Assembly: GCF_028401955.1 (NCBI RefSeq)
Contig: NZ_JAQOTJ010000001.1
Span: 467,138-531,137 of the forward strand
Direction: 5' to 3'
Length of the DNA stretch: 64,000 nucleotides
Origin: Bacillus sp. BP-3
GTDB lineage: Bacteria > Bacillota > Bacilli > Bacillales > Bacillaceae_G
Shown: positions 17,782-26,326 of the stretch, in pieces
Layout: every line of letters begins with the position of its first letter
How positions within the stretch are numbered: the stretch's first letter is position 1
The notes under the pieces: generated by a model
Told to the model about the DNA's origin: nothing
Seen by the model: only the letters and a program-made list of their open reading frames with translations
Database searches by the model: none
Position numbers and translations under genes: made by a program

Positions 17782-17931
17782 CTATGGAAGAATGTACAGA
17801 GTTGAAAATGACAATAAAGATGAAAGAAGTACGTGGGTATCAACGCCTATGATTGGAAGTAGGAAATAAATGAGTAACAAAAATAAAATGGCTAGTAAAG
17901 TTAGATAAAGAGGTTTTAGATGTGTAGTCAT
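17782..17931 (-). CDS. small hydrophobic protein, function unknown
   Basis: Forty-nine residues starting MTTHLKPLYLTLLAIL carry two hydrophobic segments split by GVDTH. AAGGAGG lies 13 bases before the ATG at 17931, a long spacing; an in-frame upstream ATG (MSTLKLQGG) has no ribosome site and would use that AAGGAGG as coding sequence. It is divergent from dinB and shares the intergenic gap that holds the LexA box. I do not recognise the family. Confidence 0.5.
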   Translation of the reverse strand: MTTHLKPLYLTLLAILFLLLIYFLLPIIGVDTHVLLSSLLSFSTLYILP

Positions 17932-18036
17932 TTTTTCTCTTTGACCTCCTTGTAATTTCAATGTTGACATACTTCTATATAGTAACGATTTCATTCTTTC
18001 AAATATTGATTTTTTTATAAGTTTTTTGGTAAAATA

Positions 18037-18050
18037 AGAACAAATGTTCC
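18037..18050. promoter_or_regulatory. LexA (DinR) box before dinB
   Basis: GAACAAATGTTC (18038-18049) matches the Bacillus SOS operator GAAC-N4-GTTC exactly and is symmetric. It is 17 bases before the dinB start, so dinB should be SOS-induced. The divergent small gene may share it. Confidence 0.85.
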
Positions 18051-18066
18051 TTTGGTGGTGAGAAAG

Positions 18067-19305
18067 ATGCGTGAAATGTATCCGAAAAATGGTCGTGTCA
18101 TTTTGCATGTTGATATGAATTGTTTTTATGCATCTGTTGAAATTGCCCGTGATGCATCGTTGCAAGGAAAACCATTAGCGATAGCCGGTAATGTGAAAGA
18201 ACGAAAAGGTATTATTGTAACGTGTAGTTATGAAGCAAGAGCGAAAGGAGTTCGTGCAACAATGCCTGTTTGGGAAGCGAAGCGGTTATGCCCAGAACTC
18301 ATTGTAAAGCATCCAAACTTTGAGTTATATAGGGAGGCTTCTTTTGCGTTGTTTCAAATTCTGGCACGGTTTACAGAAAAAATTCAACCTGTTTCAATTG
18401 ATGAAGGATATTTGGATATAACAGATTGCTACGGGCTTGGTTCGCCTCTAGAAATTGCTCAAATGATTCAACAAACATTACTTGCAGAATTACAGCTTCC
18501 GTGCAGCATTGGGATTGCTCCGAACTTATTTCTAGCCAAAACTGCCTCTGATATGAAGAAGCCGCTAGGTATTACAGTACTTCGTAAACGTGATATACAA
18601 GATATGCTATGGCCGCTTCCAGTTGGAAAAATGCATGGAATTGGAAGGAAAACAGCAGAAAAGTTAAAAGGTGTACATATACATACGATTGGAGATTTAG
18701 CTACTGGAAAAGCTTCTATTATTCGTTCTGTAATCGGAAATCATGGATTGGATTTACAAAAGCGTGCAAATGGTATCGATAATAGAGAAGTTGACCCAAG
18801 TCAAATGGGGCAGTATAAAACGATCGGAAATTCTATAACGCTGCCAAAAGATGTAGACGAGGAGCAGGAGGTGTTAAGTACGTTAGAGCACTTGTCTCAA
18901 TCTGTTAGTCGAAGATTACAAAAACGTACGCTTGTTGCATATAATATTCAAATTACGATTAAATACTATAATCGCCGAACGATTACGCGGAGTAAAATGT
19001 TAGATAATGCAATTTGGGAATGGGCCGATATTTTTCAGGCGACAATACGGTTATGGAAAAAACATTGGGATGGTGATCCTGTTCGATTACTTGGAATTAC
19101 TGCTTGTGAATTAGAATGGAAAACAGAAGCGATTAAGCAGCTTGATTTATTTTCATTTGAAGAAGATGCGAAGGCAGAACCGCTTTTGACAGTGATGGAG
19201 CAATTAAATAATAAATATGGAGAGAAGGTTATTCAGCACGGTAGTCAATTGTTTCGGCAACAGGAGAGAACATTTCAACAAAAATTAGAGAATAAATTCA
19301 CGTGA
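18067..19305 (+). CDS. dinB: DNA polymerase IV (Y family)
   Basis: This is an error-prone polymerase for translesion synthesis. The ATG at 18067 follows GGTGGTGAGAAAG and begins MREMYPKNGRVILHVDMN; the product has 412 residues. Catalytic acids are in HVDMNCFYASVE near the N-terminus and SIDEGYLD near 115. Helix-hairpin-helix motifs (MHGIGRKTAEKL, GIDNREVDPS) and a little-finger domain follow. The C-terminal QLDLFSFEE resembles a beta-clamp-binding motif. Its context beside yqj-type genes suggests the YqjH (PolY1) orthologue. A LexA box precedes it. Confidence 0.94.
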   Translation: MREMYPKNGRVILHVDMNCFYASVEIARDASLQGKPLAIAGNVKERKGIIVTCSYEARAKGVRATMPVWEAKRLCPELIVKHPNFELYREASFALFQILARFTEKIQPVSIDEGYLDITDCYGLGSPLEIAQMIQQTLLAELQLPCSIGIAPNLFLAKTASDMKKPLGITVLRKRDIQDMLWPLPVGKMHGIGRKTAEKLKGVHIHTIGDLATGKASIIRSVIGNHGLDLQKRANGIDNREVDPSQMGQYKTIGNSITLPKDVDEEQEVLSTLEHLSQSVSRRLQKRTLVAYNIQITIKYYNRRTITRSKMLDNAIWEWADIFQATIRLWKKHWDGDPVRLLGITACELEWKTEAIKQLDLFSFEEDAKAEPLLTVMEQLNNKYGEKVIQHGSQLFRQQERTFQQKLENKFT

Positions 19306-19314
19306 AAAGTTCGT

Positions 19315-19440
19315 ATGTACGTATACATAAGTTGAAAAACGACATAAAAACCCTTTTCTTTTTATAGGAGGACGAGAGCATCTGGCGGTGCATAGAAGCG
19401 ATGTATATGTCGGAAAATTAAAATGCATTTATATAAAACA
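19315..19440 (-). repeat. dispersed repeat family 2, copy 3
   Basis: On the minus strand it reads CGACATATACATCGCTTCTA, TGCACCGCCAGATGCTC, GGGTTTTTATGTCGTTTTTC and AACTTATG. It lies just after dinB, opposite in orientation to it. Confidence 0.65.
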
Positions 19441-19475
19441 AAATCTCGCAGGTGGTATCTTCTGCGAGATTTTTA
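19441..19475. terminator. terminator-like hairpin after dinB
   Basis: AAATCTCGCAG pairs with CTGCGAGATTT around GTGGTATCTT, followed by a short T-rich stretch. The family 2 repeat lies between it and dinB. Confidence 0.75.
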
Positions 19476-19540
19476 GTACGCTTGTTCTTCTTAAGAAATG
19501 TAATAAATTTTTTATTCGTGTTTGGTTAATATTAGTTATA

Positions 19541-19828
19541 CTAGTATTTTTTTTTGTTATTTGGAGTTATTTCATTAGCAATTTCCATATTAGCCAAATT
19601 TAAATTTGTTGGCATGGTTGTCCTATTTTTCAGGCCTCGGAATAACAGCTGGAATGATCTCATCATATTGAACTTTCGGCTTGCTGCTACCCCAAAAACT
19701 GTTCCTATACCTAGTAAAGAAATCCAAATCCAATTTCTATTATTTCGTCTAGTTCCAAACAATTGAAACACTCGCTGCGTTCCTCTTCCAAAATTGAATA
19801 ATGATGTAAACCAATTTAAAATATTCAT
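19541..19828 (-). CDS. hypothetical protein with one membrane segment
   Basis: The 95-residue protein has a basic, Asn/Phe-rich N-terminus (FNFGRGTQRVFQLFGTRRNN), one hydrophobic segment WIWISLLGIGTVFGVAA near 33-49, and a basic C-terminus. CAAGGAGTCG is correctly spaced before the ATG at 19828. The short membrane segment followed by basic residues recalls DUF3918/YrzQ-type proteins, but I am not sure of this. It stands alone on the minus strand. Confidence 0.6.
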   Translation of the reverse strand: MNILNWFTSLFNFGRGTQRVFQLFGTRRNNRNWIWISLLGIGTVFGVAASRKFNMMRSFQLLFRGLKNRTTMPTNLNLANMEIANEITPNNKKKY

Positions 19829-20055
19829 GTTCGACTCCTTGTGAAAAAATTAGAGATGGATAATTAACTCCATTCCCTATGGTTTATATTGTTGATATTT
19901 ATAGGGATTTATGATGGGAACTTATGTTAATCATTTATATTCCACTTGCCTAAATATTTTTTCGAAAATGAAAAAAGGTAACGGGGGCAGCATCAATGGT
20001 TTTTGTATAATTGATTTGTGTGTCTAAGTACTGCATTTCATCGATATTTCCTATT

Positions 20056-20106
20056 CATATAAACATAAAAAGGCATCGGAAGCCGATACCTTTTTATGTT
20101 TATATA
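20056..20106. terminator. long bidirectional hairpin
   Basis: ATAAACATAAAAAGGCATCGG pairs with the complementary sequence ending TTTTTATGTTTATAT around AAG, with one mismatch. It overlaps the 3' end of the minus-strand gene at 20100. Confidence 0.75.
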
Positions 20107-20360
20107 GAATGATTTTCGTAAATTACAATGTCTGTATTGGTTGGAGTAGAGATGCGTTGTGCATAATATGTGACGGAAGAAGGGATATATGCTGGTATGG
20201 GTTGAACTGTATGCAATGCTATATATTTATGAATTAATTCTTTTAATGTAGACCACTGTAATTCTGATGGTGTTTCAGAAATAAATAAACTTACCCAACG
20301 ATCAAAAGAAGAGGAGACGTCAGTTTGTAAACGAAATGCTTCTTTCATTGTTTTAGCCAC
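20100..20360 (-). CDS. hypothetical protein, 86 residues
   Basis: A soluble protein with no signal peptide or membrane segment is predicted, starting MAKTMKEAFRLQTDVS. Tryptophan-containing helices (FDRWVSLFISE, LQWSTLKELIHKYIAL) come first and a Thr/Ser/Pro-rich second half follows. AAGGTGG lies five bases before the ATG. I do not recognise the family. It is divergent from rnz. Confidence 0.6.
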   Translation of the reverse strand: MAKTMKEAFRLQTDVSSSFDRWVSLFISETPSELQWSTLKELIHKYIALHTVQPIPAYIPSSVTYYAQRISTPTNTDIVIYENHSI

Positions 20361-20517
20361 CTTCTATAAATGATAGTATTATTTTACTACAAGACACGAA
20401 TGGATGTTAGTGTTTGTTTTATATAAACATTCAAATTTCATACGGGGTTAATTTGCCATTTTTGTTTATATTTCGTAAGATAACAATAGAGATTATGAAA
20501 TGCTTGGAGGATGCAAC

Positions 20518-21441
20518 GTGGAATTTGTGTTTTTAGGAACAGGAGCTGGTGTTCCTGCAAAGGGAAGAAATGTATCAGCGATAGCTTTGCAATTATTGGA
20601 AGAGAGAGGTGCAACGTGGTTATTTGATTGCGGCGAGGCAACGCAGCATCAAATTTTACATACATCAGTGCGTCCGCGTCGCATTGAAAAAATATTTATT
20701 ACACACTTACATGGTGATCACATTTTTGGATTACCTGGCTTACTAGGAAGCCGTTCTTTTCAAGGAGGAACAACGCCGTTAACTGTATATGGACCAAAAG
20801 GGATTAAACAGTTTGTTGAAGTTGCCTTGGCAGTGAGTACAACACATGTGAAATATCCACTTGAGATTATTGAAATTACCGAAGAAGGTACTGTATATGA
20901 AGATAAGCAATTTCTTGTGGAAACGAAGCGATTGTCGCACGGTATTGAATGCTTTGGTTATCGCATTGTAGAAAAAGATATTCCAGGGCATCTTCTTGTA
21001 GATAGATTATTCGAAGAAGGGGTTAAACCAGGGCCACTCTTTAAGCGATTAAAAGATGGGGAAACGGTAGAGCTTGAGGATGGACGTGTACTTTGTGGAC
21101 AGGATTTTATCGGGCCACCACAAAAAGGAAGAATTATTACAATCTTAGGAGATACACGTTATTGTGAAGCGAGTATTCAATTAGCACAAGATGCTGATGT
21201 ACTTGTGCATGAAGCGACGTTCGGTGCGGAAGATTCACAGCAGGCTCACGATTATTATCATTCTACAACCGAACAAGCGGCAAATATTGCGCTGCAAGCA
21301 AATGTGAAACAAATGATTTTAACTCATATTAGTTCTCGTTATCAAGGGGAAACGTGTACAATCCTTCTCGAAGAAGCCAGGGAAGTATTTCCAAATACGG
21401 AAATTGCAGCGGATTTAAAACATTTTCTCGTATCAAGATAA
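20518..21441 (+). CDS. rnz: ribonuclease Z
   Basis: RNase Z cuts the 3' trailer from tRNA precursors that lack an encoded CCA. A GTG at 20518, seven bases after GGAGG, gives the standard start [18 protein letters not shown]; an ATG at 20500 lies before that ribosome site. The 307-residue MBL-fold protein has the zinc motif HLHGDH (63-68), the flexible-arm region and [16 protein letters not shown], then [10 protein letters not shown] and VHEATF and the late THISSRY. It is a complete single-gene unit. Confidence 0.96.
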   Translation: MEFVFLGTGAGVPAKGRNVSAIALQLLEERGATWLFDCGEATQHQILHTSVRPRRIEKIFITHLHGDHIFGLPGLLGSRSFQGGTTPLTVYGPKGIKQFVEVALAVSTTHVKYPLEIIEITEEGTVYEDKQFLVETKRLSHGIECFGYRIVEKDIPGHLLVDRLFEEGVKPGPLFKRLKDGETVELEDGRVLCGQDFIGPPQKGRIITILGDTRYCEASIQLAQDADVLVHEATFGAEDSQQAHDYYHSTTEQAANIALQANVKQMILTHISSRYQGETCTILLEEAREVFPNTEIAADLKHFLVSR

Positions 21442-21448
21442 TGAAAAG

Positions 21449-21490
21449 AACAATGATAGAGGTATCAAATACATCTGTCATTGTTTTTTT
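21449..21490 (+). terminator. terminator of rnz
   Basis: AACAATGATAGA pairs with TCTGTCATTGTT (one wobble) followed by eight T. Confidence 0.85.
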
Positions 21491-21803
21491 TATTTTAAGA
21501 ATAAAATCCTTCCTTAATTTGAAATATTAAAAAATTTAAATTCTGTCAAAAAAGAGATATAATGAAAGCGTATTCATTTTTGCTGTACAGTATAAGTTTA
21601 TACTTTGTTGGCTTTTGTAAAAAATGTAGTAAATCAAAAAGTGACAAGAGAGCTCTTATATATTATGATAGCTGATGGTGTGTATCAGTTTATTAAGTGG
21701 ATTCTATAAATTTATTCGTACATATAGAAAAGCAAAGAAAGCAGCAACTTAATAGATTATTAGTAAGTAACTTTTTCATAATGAAGATTTAGGGGGAACT
21801 GTT
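21491..21803 (+). other. gap and long leader before sdaAB
   Basis: A TATAAT box at 21558-21563 with a weak -35 suggests transcription begins near 21570, leaving a leader of about 230 bases. It is AT-rich; AGAGAGCTCTTAT forms a small inverted repeat near 21648. No riboswitch class is recognised. Confidence 0.4.
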
Positions 21804-22463
21804 ATGAAATATCGTTCAGTTTTTGACATTATTGGTCCAGTTATGATCGGACCATCTAGTTCGCATACAGCAGGTGCAGCAAGAATGGGGCAAGTTGCTC
21901 GTCAGCTGTTTCGTCATGAACCTGAGAAAATTATCATTTCGTTATACGGTTCGTTTGCGAAAACATATCGAGGTCATGGAACTGATGTAGCACTTGTTGG
22001 GGGAATATTAGGATTCGAAACGGATGATCCTCGTATTCCACAAGCGCTTGAAATTGCAAAGGAGCGCGGAATTGACGTTACGTTTATTGAAGAAGAAGCG
22101 CAAGCAGTCCATCCAAATACAGCGAAACTTCGTTTGTATAAAGGTGAGGATGAAATTGAAGTTGTTGCTTGTTCAATTGGCGGCGGGAAAATTGAAGTTG
22201 TGGAGCTCAATGGATTTGATTTGCAATTAACAGGTACAAGTCCGGCGCTTCTAATTGTAAATAATGACCGTTTCGGAACAATTGCTTCTGTTACATCTAT
22301 TCTTGCGAAGCACGAAATTAATATTAGTATGATGAGTGTTTCACGTAAGGAAAAAGGAAGAAAAGCGTTAATGGTTATTGAAACGGATGAGTTGTTAGCA
22401 GATAAAATTATTGATGAAATTAAAGCGCAGCAAAATATTTGCCAAGTAACAATTATGGACTAA
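21804..22463 (+). CDS. sdaAB: L-serine ammonia-lyase, iron-sulfur type, beta subunit
   Basis: With the alpha subunit this protein deaminates serine to pyruvate. The N-terminal part has the conserved IGPSSSHTAGAARMGQ segment. The C-terminal 75 residues are an ACT regulatory domain (LLIVNNDRFGTIASVTSIL onward). The length, 219 residues, is normal for a two-protein serine dehydratase. AGGGGGAAC precedes the ATG. The alpha gene follows after 18 bases. Confidence 0.95.
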   Translation: MKYRSVFDIIGPVMIGPSSSHTAGAARMGQVARQLFRHEPEKIIISLYGSFAKTYRGHGTDVALVGGILGFETDDPRIPQALEIAKERGIDVTFIEEEAQAVHPNTAKLRLYKGEDEIEVVACSIGGGKIEVVELNGFDLQLTGTSPALLIVNNDRFGTIASVTSILAKHEINISMMSVSRKEKGRKALMVIETDELLADKIIDEIKAQQNICQVTIMD

Positions 22464-22481
22464 TAGCAGGGGGGAAACAAC

Positions 22482-23360
22482 ATGTTTCGGAATGTAGCGG
22501 AACTAGTTGCACAAGCAGAAGAGAAAAATGTGAAAATCGCAGAGATTATGATTCAGTGTGAAATGGAAACAAGAAACCTTTCTCGTGAAGAAGTAATCGC
22601 TGGTATGGAAAAAAACTTAGTTGTAATGGAAAAAGCAGTTGAGCGCGGAATTCAAGGTGTGAAATCTCCGACTGGACTTACTGGTGGAGATGCAGTGAAA
22701 GTACAGGCGTATATGAAAAGTGGAAAAGGTTTGTCCGGGGATACAATTTTAGATGCAGTAAGTAAAGCTGTCGCAACGAATGAAGTAAATGCTGCAATGG
22801 GGATTATTTGTGCAACGCCAACAGCTGGTTCTGCGGGGACGGTACCAGGTGTACTATTTGCATTAAAAGAAAAATTAAACCCTACGCGTGAAGAAATGAT
22901 TGAATTTCTATTTACAGCTGGTGCATTTGGTATGGTTGTAGCGAACAATGCTTGCATTGCCGGGGCAGCTGGTGGGTGTCAAGCGGAAGTCGGTTCAGCA
23001 AGTGGGATGGCGGCTGCAGCTGCTGTTGAAATGGCTGGAGGTACACAAAAGCAAGCAGCAACAGCAATGAGTATTGCACTTAAAAATATGCTTGGGTTAG
23101 TATGCGATCCTGTTGCAGGGCTTGTAGAAGTACCATGTGTAAAACGTAACGCAGCTGGTGCATCAAATGCGATGATTGCAGCTGATTTATCATTAGCTGG
23201 TGTAACGAGTATCATCCCGTGTGATGAAGTTATTGAAGCAATGTATCGCATCGGACAAACGATGCCAAGTGCGCTTCGTGAAACAGCAGAAGGCGGTCTT
23301 GCTGCAACGCCGACAGGACGTCGTTTGCAGGAAGAAATTTTTGGAAAGAAAAGTGAATAA
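22482..23360 (+). CDS. sdaAA: L-serine ammonia-lyase, iron-sulfur type, alpha subunit
   Basis: This subunit carries the [4Fe-4S] cluster. Conserved stretches include GGDAVKVQAYM, AAMGIICATPTAGSAGT, ANNACIAGAAGGCQAEVGSA and the late MLGLVCDPVAGLVEVPC with cluster cysteines. The 292-residue length is typical. AGGGGGGAAAC precedes the ATG. It forms an operon with sdaAB and ends at a good terminator shared with the convergent proI. Confidence 0.95.
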   Translation: MFRNVAELVAQAEEKNVKIAEIMIQCEMETRNLSREEVIAGMEKNLVVMEKAVERGIQGVKSPTGLTGGDAVKVQAYMKSGKGLSGDTILDAVSKAVATNEVNAAMGIICATPTAGSAGTVPGVLFALKEKLNPTREEMIEFLFTAGAFGMVVANNACIAGAAGGCQAEVGSASGMAAAAAVEMAGGTQKQAATAMSIALKNMLGLVCDPVAGLVEVPCVKRNAAGASNAMIAADLSLAGVTSIIPCDEVIEAMYRIGQTMPSALRETAEGGLAATPTGRRLQEEIFGKKSE

Positions 23361-23363
23361 GAG

Positions 23364-23396
23364 AAAAACCTTGCTTATGCAGCAAGGTTTTTTTAT
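23364..23396 (+). terminator. terminator of sdaAB-sdaAA
   Basis: AAAAACCTTGCT pairs with AGCAAGGTTTTT around TATGC, followed by T residues. Confidence 0.93.
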
Positions 23397-24232
23397 TGTT
23401 TATTTACAAACTTCTCTAACGTTTCACCAAGCTCGTGAGAACGTTTTGTTGCTTCTGTTATACATTGAATAAGTGCTTCCTGAAATTGAAAGCTTTTCAA
23501 TACTTCAATGCCAGCTTCTGTCGTTCCTCCTGGCGATGTAATTTCTTTTCTTAATATAGAAGGATGCTTTTCGTTTGTTTTTAACATCTCTGCGGCGCCA
23601 ATCATTGTTTGGAGAATTAGTGATTTTGCAACAGTTTCCTCTAAGCCGATTTGTTTTGCTGCGTTTTCCATTGCTTCCACAACGTAATAAATATAAGCTG
23701 GACCGCTGCCTGATAAAGCAGTAACAGCATGCATATGCTTTTCTTCTACAACAGACACAAGGCCAATTGTTTCAAAAAGCGTTTTTGCGAGCATAATATG
23801 TTCTTCTTTTGCATGAATAGAAGGAGAAATGGCAGTAGCGGATTTTAAAATTGCTGATGATGTATTTGGCATTGCCCTAATAATAGGAACATTTTTTTTC
23901 AGTAAATTGACAATGGATGTCGTAGATACGCCGGCTAGTAATGAAATGATTAGTTGATTGTTTGTAATATAATCTCGTAATGGAGTAAGAGCTTCCACGA
24001 CATCTTTTGGTTTCATTGCCAAAAATATAATATCAGCGTGAGCAATTAGCTCTTTTTTATCATGGGTACCATGTACACCGTAACGGTGATGCAACTCTTC
24101 TAGTCTTGTTTTATTAGAGTGGTTACTAACAGCAATTTGTTCTCCTTTTACAACTTGGGCTTGTAATAATCCAGCAATTGTAGCTTCGGCAATTGAGCCT
24201 GCACCGACAAAAGCGATTTTTTGTAATGACAT
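23393..24232 (-). CDS. proI: pyrroline-5-carboxylate reductase
   Basis: The enzyme reduces pyrroline-5-carboxylate to proline with NAD(P)H. The N-terminal Rossmann motif is FVGAGSIAEA. IRAMPNTSSAI and TALSGSGPAYIYYVVEAM are the family's substrate-side segments, and SPGGTTEAGIEVL lies near the C-terminus. The 279-residue length fits. AAAAGGGGGAC precedes the ATG. Neighbouring yqj-type genes suggest the YqjO/ProI member of this enzyme family. It is a monocistronic minus-strand gene. Confidence 0.94.
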   Translation of the reverse strand: MSLQKIAFVGAGSIAEATIAGLLQAQVVKGEQIAVSNHSNKTRLEELHHRYGVHGTHDKKELIAHADIIFLAMKPKDVVEALTPLRDYITNNQLIISLLAGVSTTSIVNLLKKNVPIIRAMPNTSSAILKSATAISPSIHAKEEHIMLAKTLFETIGLVSVVEEKHMHAVTALSGSGPAYIYYVVEAMENAAKQIGLEETVAKSLILQTMIGAAEMLKTNEKHPSILRKEITSPGGTTEAGIEVLKSFQFQEALIQCITEATKRSHELGETLEKFVNKQ

Positions 24233-24406
24233 GATGTGTCCCCCTTTTACTATGCATATGAGAATAACTTACTTAAATTTACATACATTCGGCTTTTCGT
24301 AGAAAACCCCTTCTTTTTATCTGAAAATAATGACAAATTTTCTTGTTAGATGTAAACTGAAGGAAGATTCATTTTTTGAAACGGAGAAACAGAGGGGGCA
24401 TATAGT

Positions 24407-25357
24407 ATGACAGTTATTCATAGATTGGAAATTCCTGTTCCGTTTGCGGTAGAAATCGTTAATGTTTTTTTAGTGGAGGGAGAAACACTTACATTAATTG
24501 ATACAGGAACGAATACAGAAGAAGCGAGACTTGCATTAGAGAAGCAACTACATGCACTAGGATATAAGGTAGAAGATATTGAAACAGTTGTGCTGACACA
24601 CCACCATGCAGATCATTGCGGATTATTGGATATATTCTCTAGTCAAACAAACATTGTGGGCCATCCGTGGAATGAACCGTGGATTACACAGGATCCGCAA
24701 TTTCTAAAGCGATATCATCAATTCTTCTTAGAAGAATCTAGACAATTTGGAGTTCCAGAAACATTTTTAAAACAAAGTGCATCGTTAATGAAAACAATGA
24801 TTTACTCTTGTAAACGTTCACTTACACATACGGTAAGAGAAGGAGATAGCATTGCTTCGTTGCCGGAATTTACAGTGATTGAAACGCCAGGGCATGCGTC
24901 TACCCATATTTCTTTATACCGCGAAAAGGATGGATTGTTAATTGGAGGTGATGCCTTAATTGGACATATTTCTTCTAATCCAATTCTAGAACCACCATAT
25001 GAAGGAGAAACAGAACGAGCGAAACCGATGCTGCAGTATAATGAAACATTAAAGCGCTTAGCTAATATGAATATTTCACGTGTTTTACCAGGGCATGGGG
25101 AAGATGTTACTGATGTGAAAAAATTAGTAAATGAGCGTCTACAAAAACAAGAGGCGCGTGCTCTTAAAGTGTTAAATTTATTAAAGGAACAACCGATGAC
25201 AGCATTTGAAGTATGCGTCAAACTATTTCCGGTGCTATATGAAAAGCAGTTACCGCTTATAATCTCTGAAACAGTTGGACAATTAGACTTTTTAGCATAT
25301 AATCAACAGGTGATGATTGATAAGTCATCAGAGAAATGGATTTACTATGCAAAGTAG
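24407..25357 (+). CDS. MBL-fold metallo-hydrolase (YqjP-like)
   Basis: The two-metal site is visible: HHHADH at 65-70, PGHAS near 163, GGDAL near 180 and LPGHGED near 233. A C-terminal helical region follows, with a winged-helix look as in related hydrolases (about 250-316). AGAGGGGGC precedes the ATG. Length and the following short-chain dehydrogenase gene match the B. subtilis yqjP-yqjQ pair. The substrate is unknown; thioester or lactone hydrolysis are family options. Confidence 0.9.
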   Translation: MTVIHRLEIPVPFAVEIVNVFLVEGETLTLIDTGTNTEEARLALEKQLHALGYKVEDIETVVLTHHHADHCGLLDIFSSQTNIVGHPWNEPWITQDPQFLKRYHQFFLEESRQFGVPETFLKQSASLMKTMIYSCKRSLTHTVREGDSIASLPEFTVIETPGHASTHISLYREKDGLLIGGDALIGHISSNPILEPPYEGETERAKPMLQYNETLKRLANMNISRVLPGHGEDVTDVKKLVNERLQKQEARALKVLNLLKEQPMTAFEVCVKLFPVLYEKQLPLIISETVGQLDFLAYNQQVMIDKSSEKWIYYAK

Positions 25358-25366
25358 GTGACAGCC

Positions 25367-26161
25367 ATGAATAGGCGTTTACAAGATAAAGTAATCGTCA
25401 TAACAGGAGCTTCAAGCGGAATTGGGGAAGAGTTAGCGATGCAAGCAGCAGAGCGCGGTGCAATCCCTGTACTAATCGCTCGTACAGAAGAAAAGTTACG
25501 GGCGCTCAAACAAAAAATTGAAACCATGTATCGTACTTCTTGTCATTATTATGTTTTGGATGTAAGTAATGAAGAAGAAGTGGAACTTGTTTTTACACAA
25601 TTGCTTCAAGATATAGGACGTATTGATATATTAGTCAATAATGCTGGTTTTGGTGTGTTTAAAACGTTTGTTGATGCATCCGTACAAGAAGTTAAAGATA
25701 TGTTTGATGTAAATGTATTCGGTTTAGTAGCGTGTACGAAAGCAGTTTTACCTTATATGATCGAACAAAATAGTGGCCATATTGTGAATATTGCTTCACT
25801 AGCAGGGAAAATTGCAACGCCGAAATCAAGTGCATATGCAGCAACGAAACATGCGGTGTTAGGGTTTACAAATAGCTTGCGTATGGAACTTGCAAATACA
25901 AACATTACTGTAACAGCAGTTAATCCGGGGCCAATTGATACAAACTTCCATACGATAGCTGATGAATCTGGTACATACGTAAAAAGTGTCCAGCATTACA
26001 TATTGAAACCATATTATGTAGCGCAGCAAATTGTAAAAGCGATTGAAACAAAAAAACGTGAAGTGAATTTACCGAAATGGATGAGTTTAGGACCAATTGT
26101 CTTTTCCTTATTTCCTGGTTTATTCGAACGTGTTGCTGGAAAATCATTAAGTAAAAAATAG
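25367..26161 (+). CDS. short-chain dehydrogenase/reductase (YqjQ-like)
   Basis: This is an NAD(P)-dependent oxidoreductase. It has TGASSGIGE for the cofactor, the NNAG motif in LVNNAGFG, and the catalytic SxY..K set in ASLAGK and YAATKHA. The ATG at 25367 follows GTAGGTGA; the GTG at 25358 directly behind the previous stop is less likely. The product has 264 residues. It is surely cotranscribed with the preceding hydrolase, nine bases upstream. The substrate is not known. Confidence 0.91.
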   Translation: MNRRLQDKVIVITGASSGIGEELAMQAAERGAIPVLIARTEEKLRALKQKIETMYRTSCHYYVLDVSNEEEVELVFTQLLQDIGRIDILVNNAGFGVFKTFVDASVQEVKDMFDVNVFGLVACTKAVLPYMIEQNSGHIVNIASLAGKIATPKSSAYAATKHAVLGFTNSLRMELANTNITVTAVNPGPIDTNFHTIADESGTYVKSVQHYILKPYYVAQQIVKAIETKKREVNLPKWMSLGPIVFSLFPGLFERVAGKSLSKK

Positions 26162-26196
26162 GGAATTCTCTATTTGAGAATCTCCTATTTTTTGTT
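26152..26196 (+). terminator. terminator of the hydrolase/dehydrogenase pair
   Basis: AAAAATAGGGAATTCTC pairs with GAGAATCTCCTATTTTTT, with one mismatch. Confidence 0.85.
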
Positions 26197-26326
26197 GATT
26201 AAATCTTCTATGGATGATACTAATTCAGTATTTTCTTTGTAATAATATCCGTTAATTTTAGAAGTCGTGAAACTACCTACTTGTTCGTTTTTGTTAAATT
26301 AATTTAAAGAAATTTTGGATTCAATT

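Noticed and set aside
19388-19603. A 71-residue plus-strand frame
   Set aside because: It begins in repeat family 2, runs through a terminator hairpin, and overlaps a better minus-strand gene.
21686-21751. A roughly 24-residue frame with a basic end before sdaAB
   Set aside because: It needs a GTG start without a ribosome site; a leader peptide is not supported.
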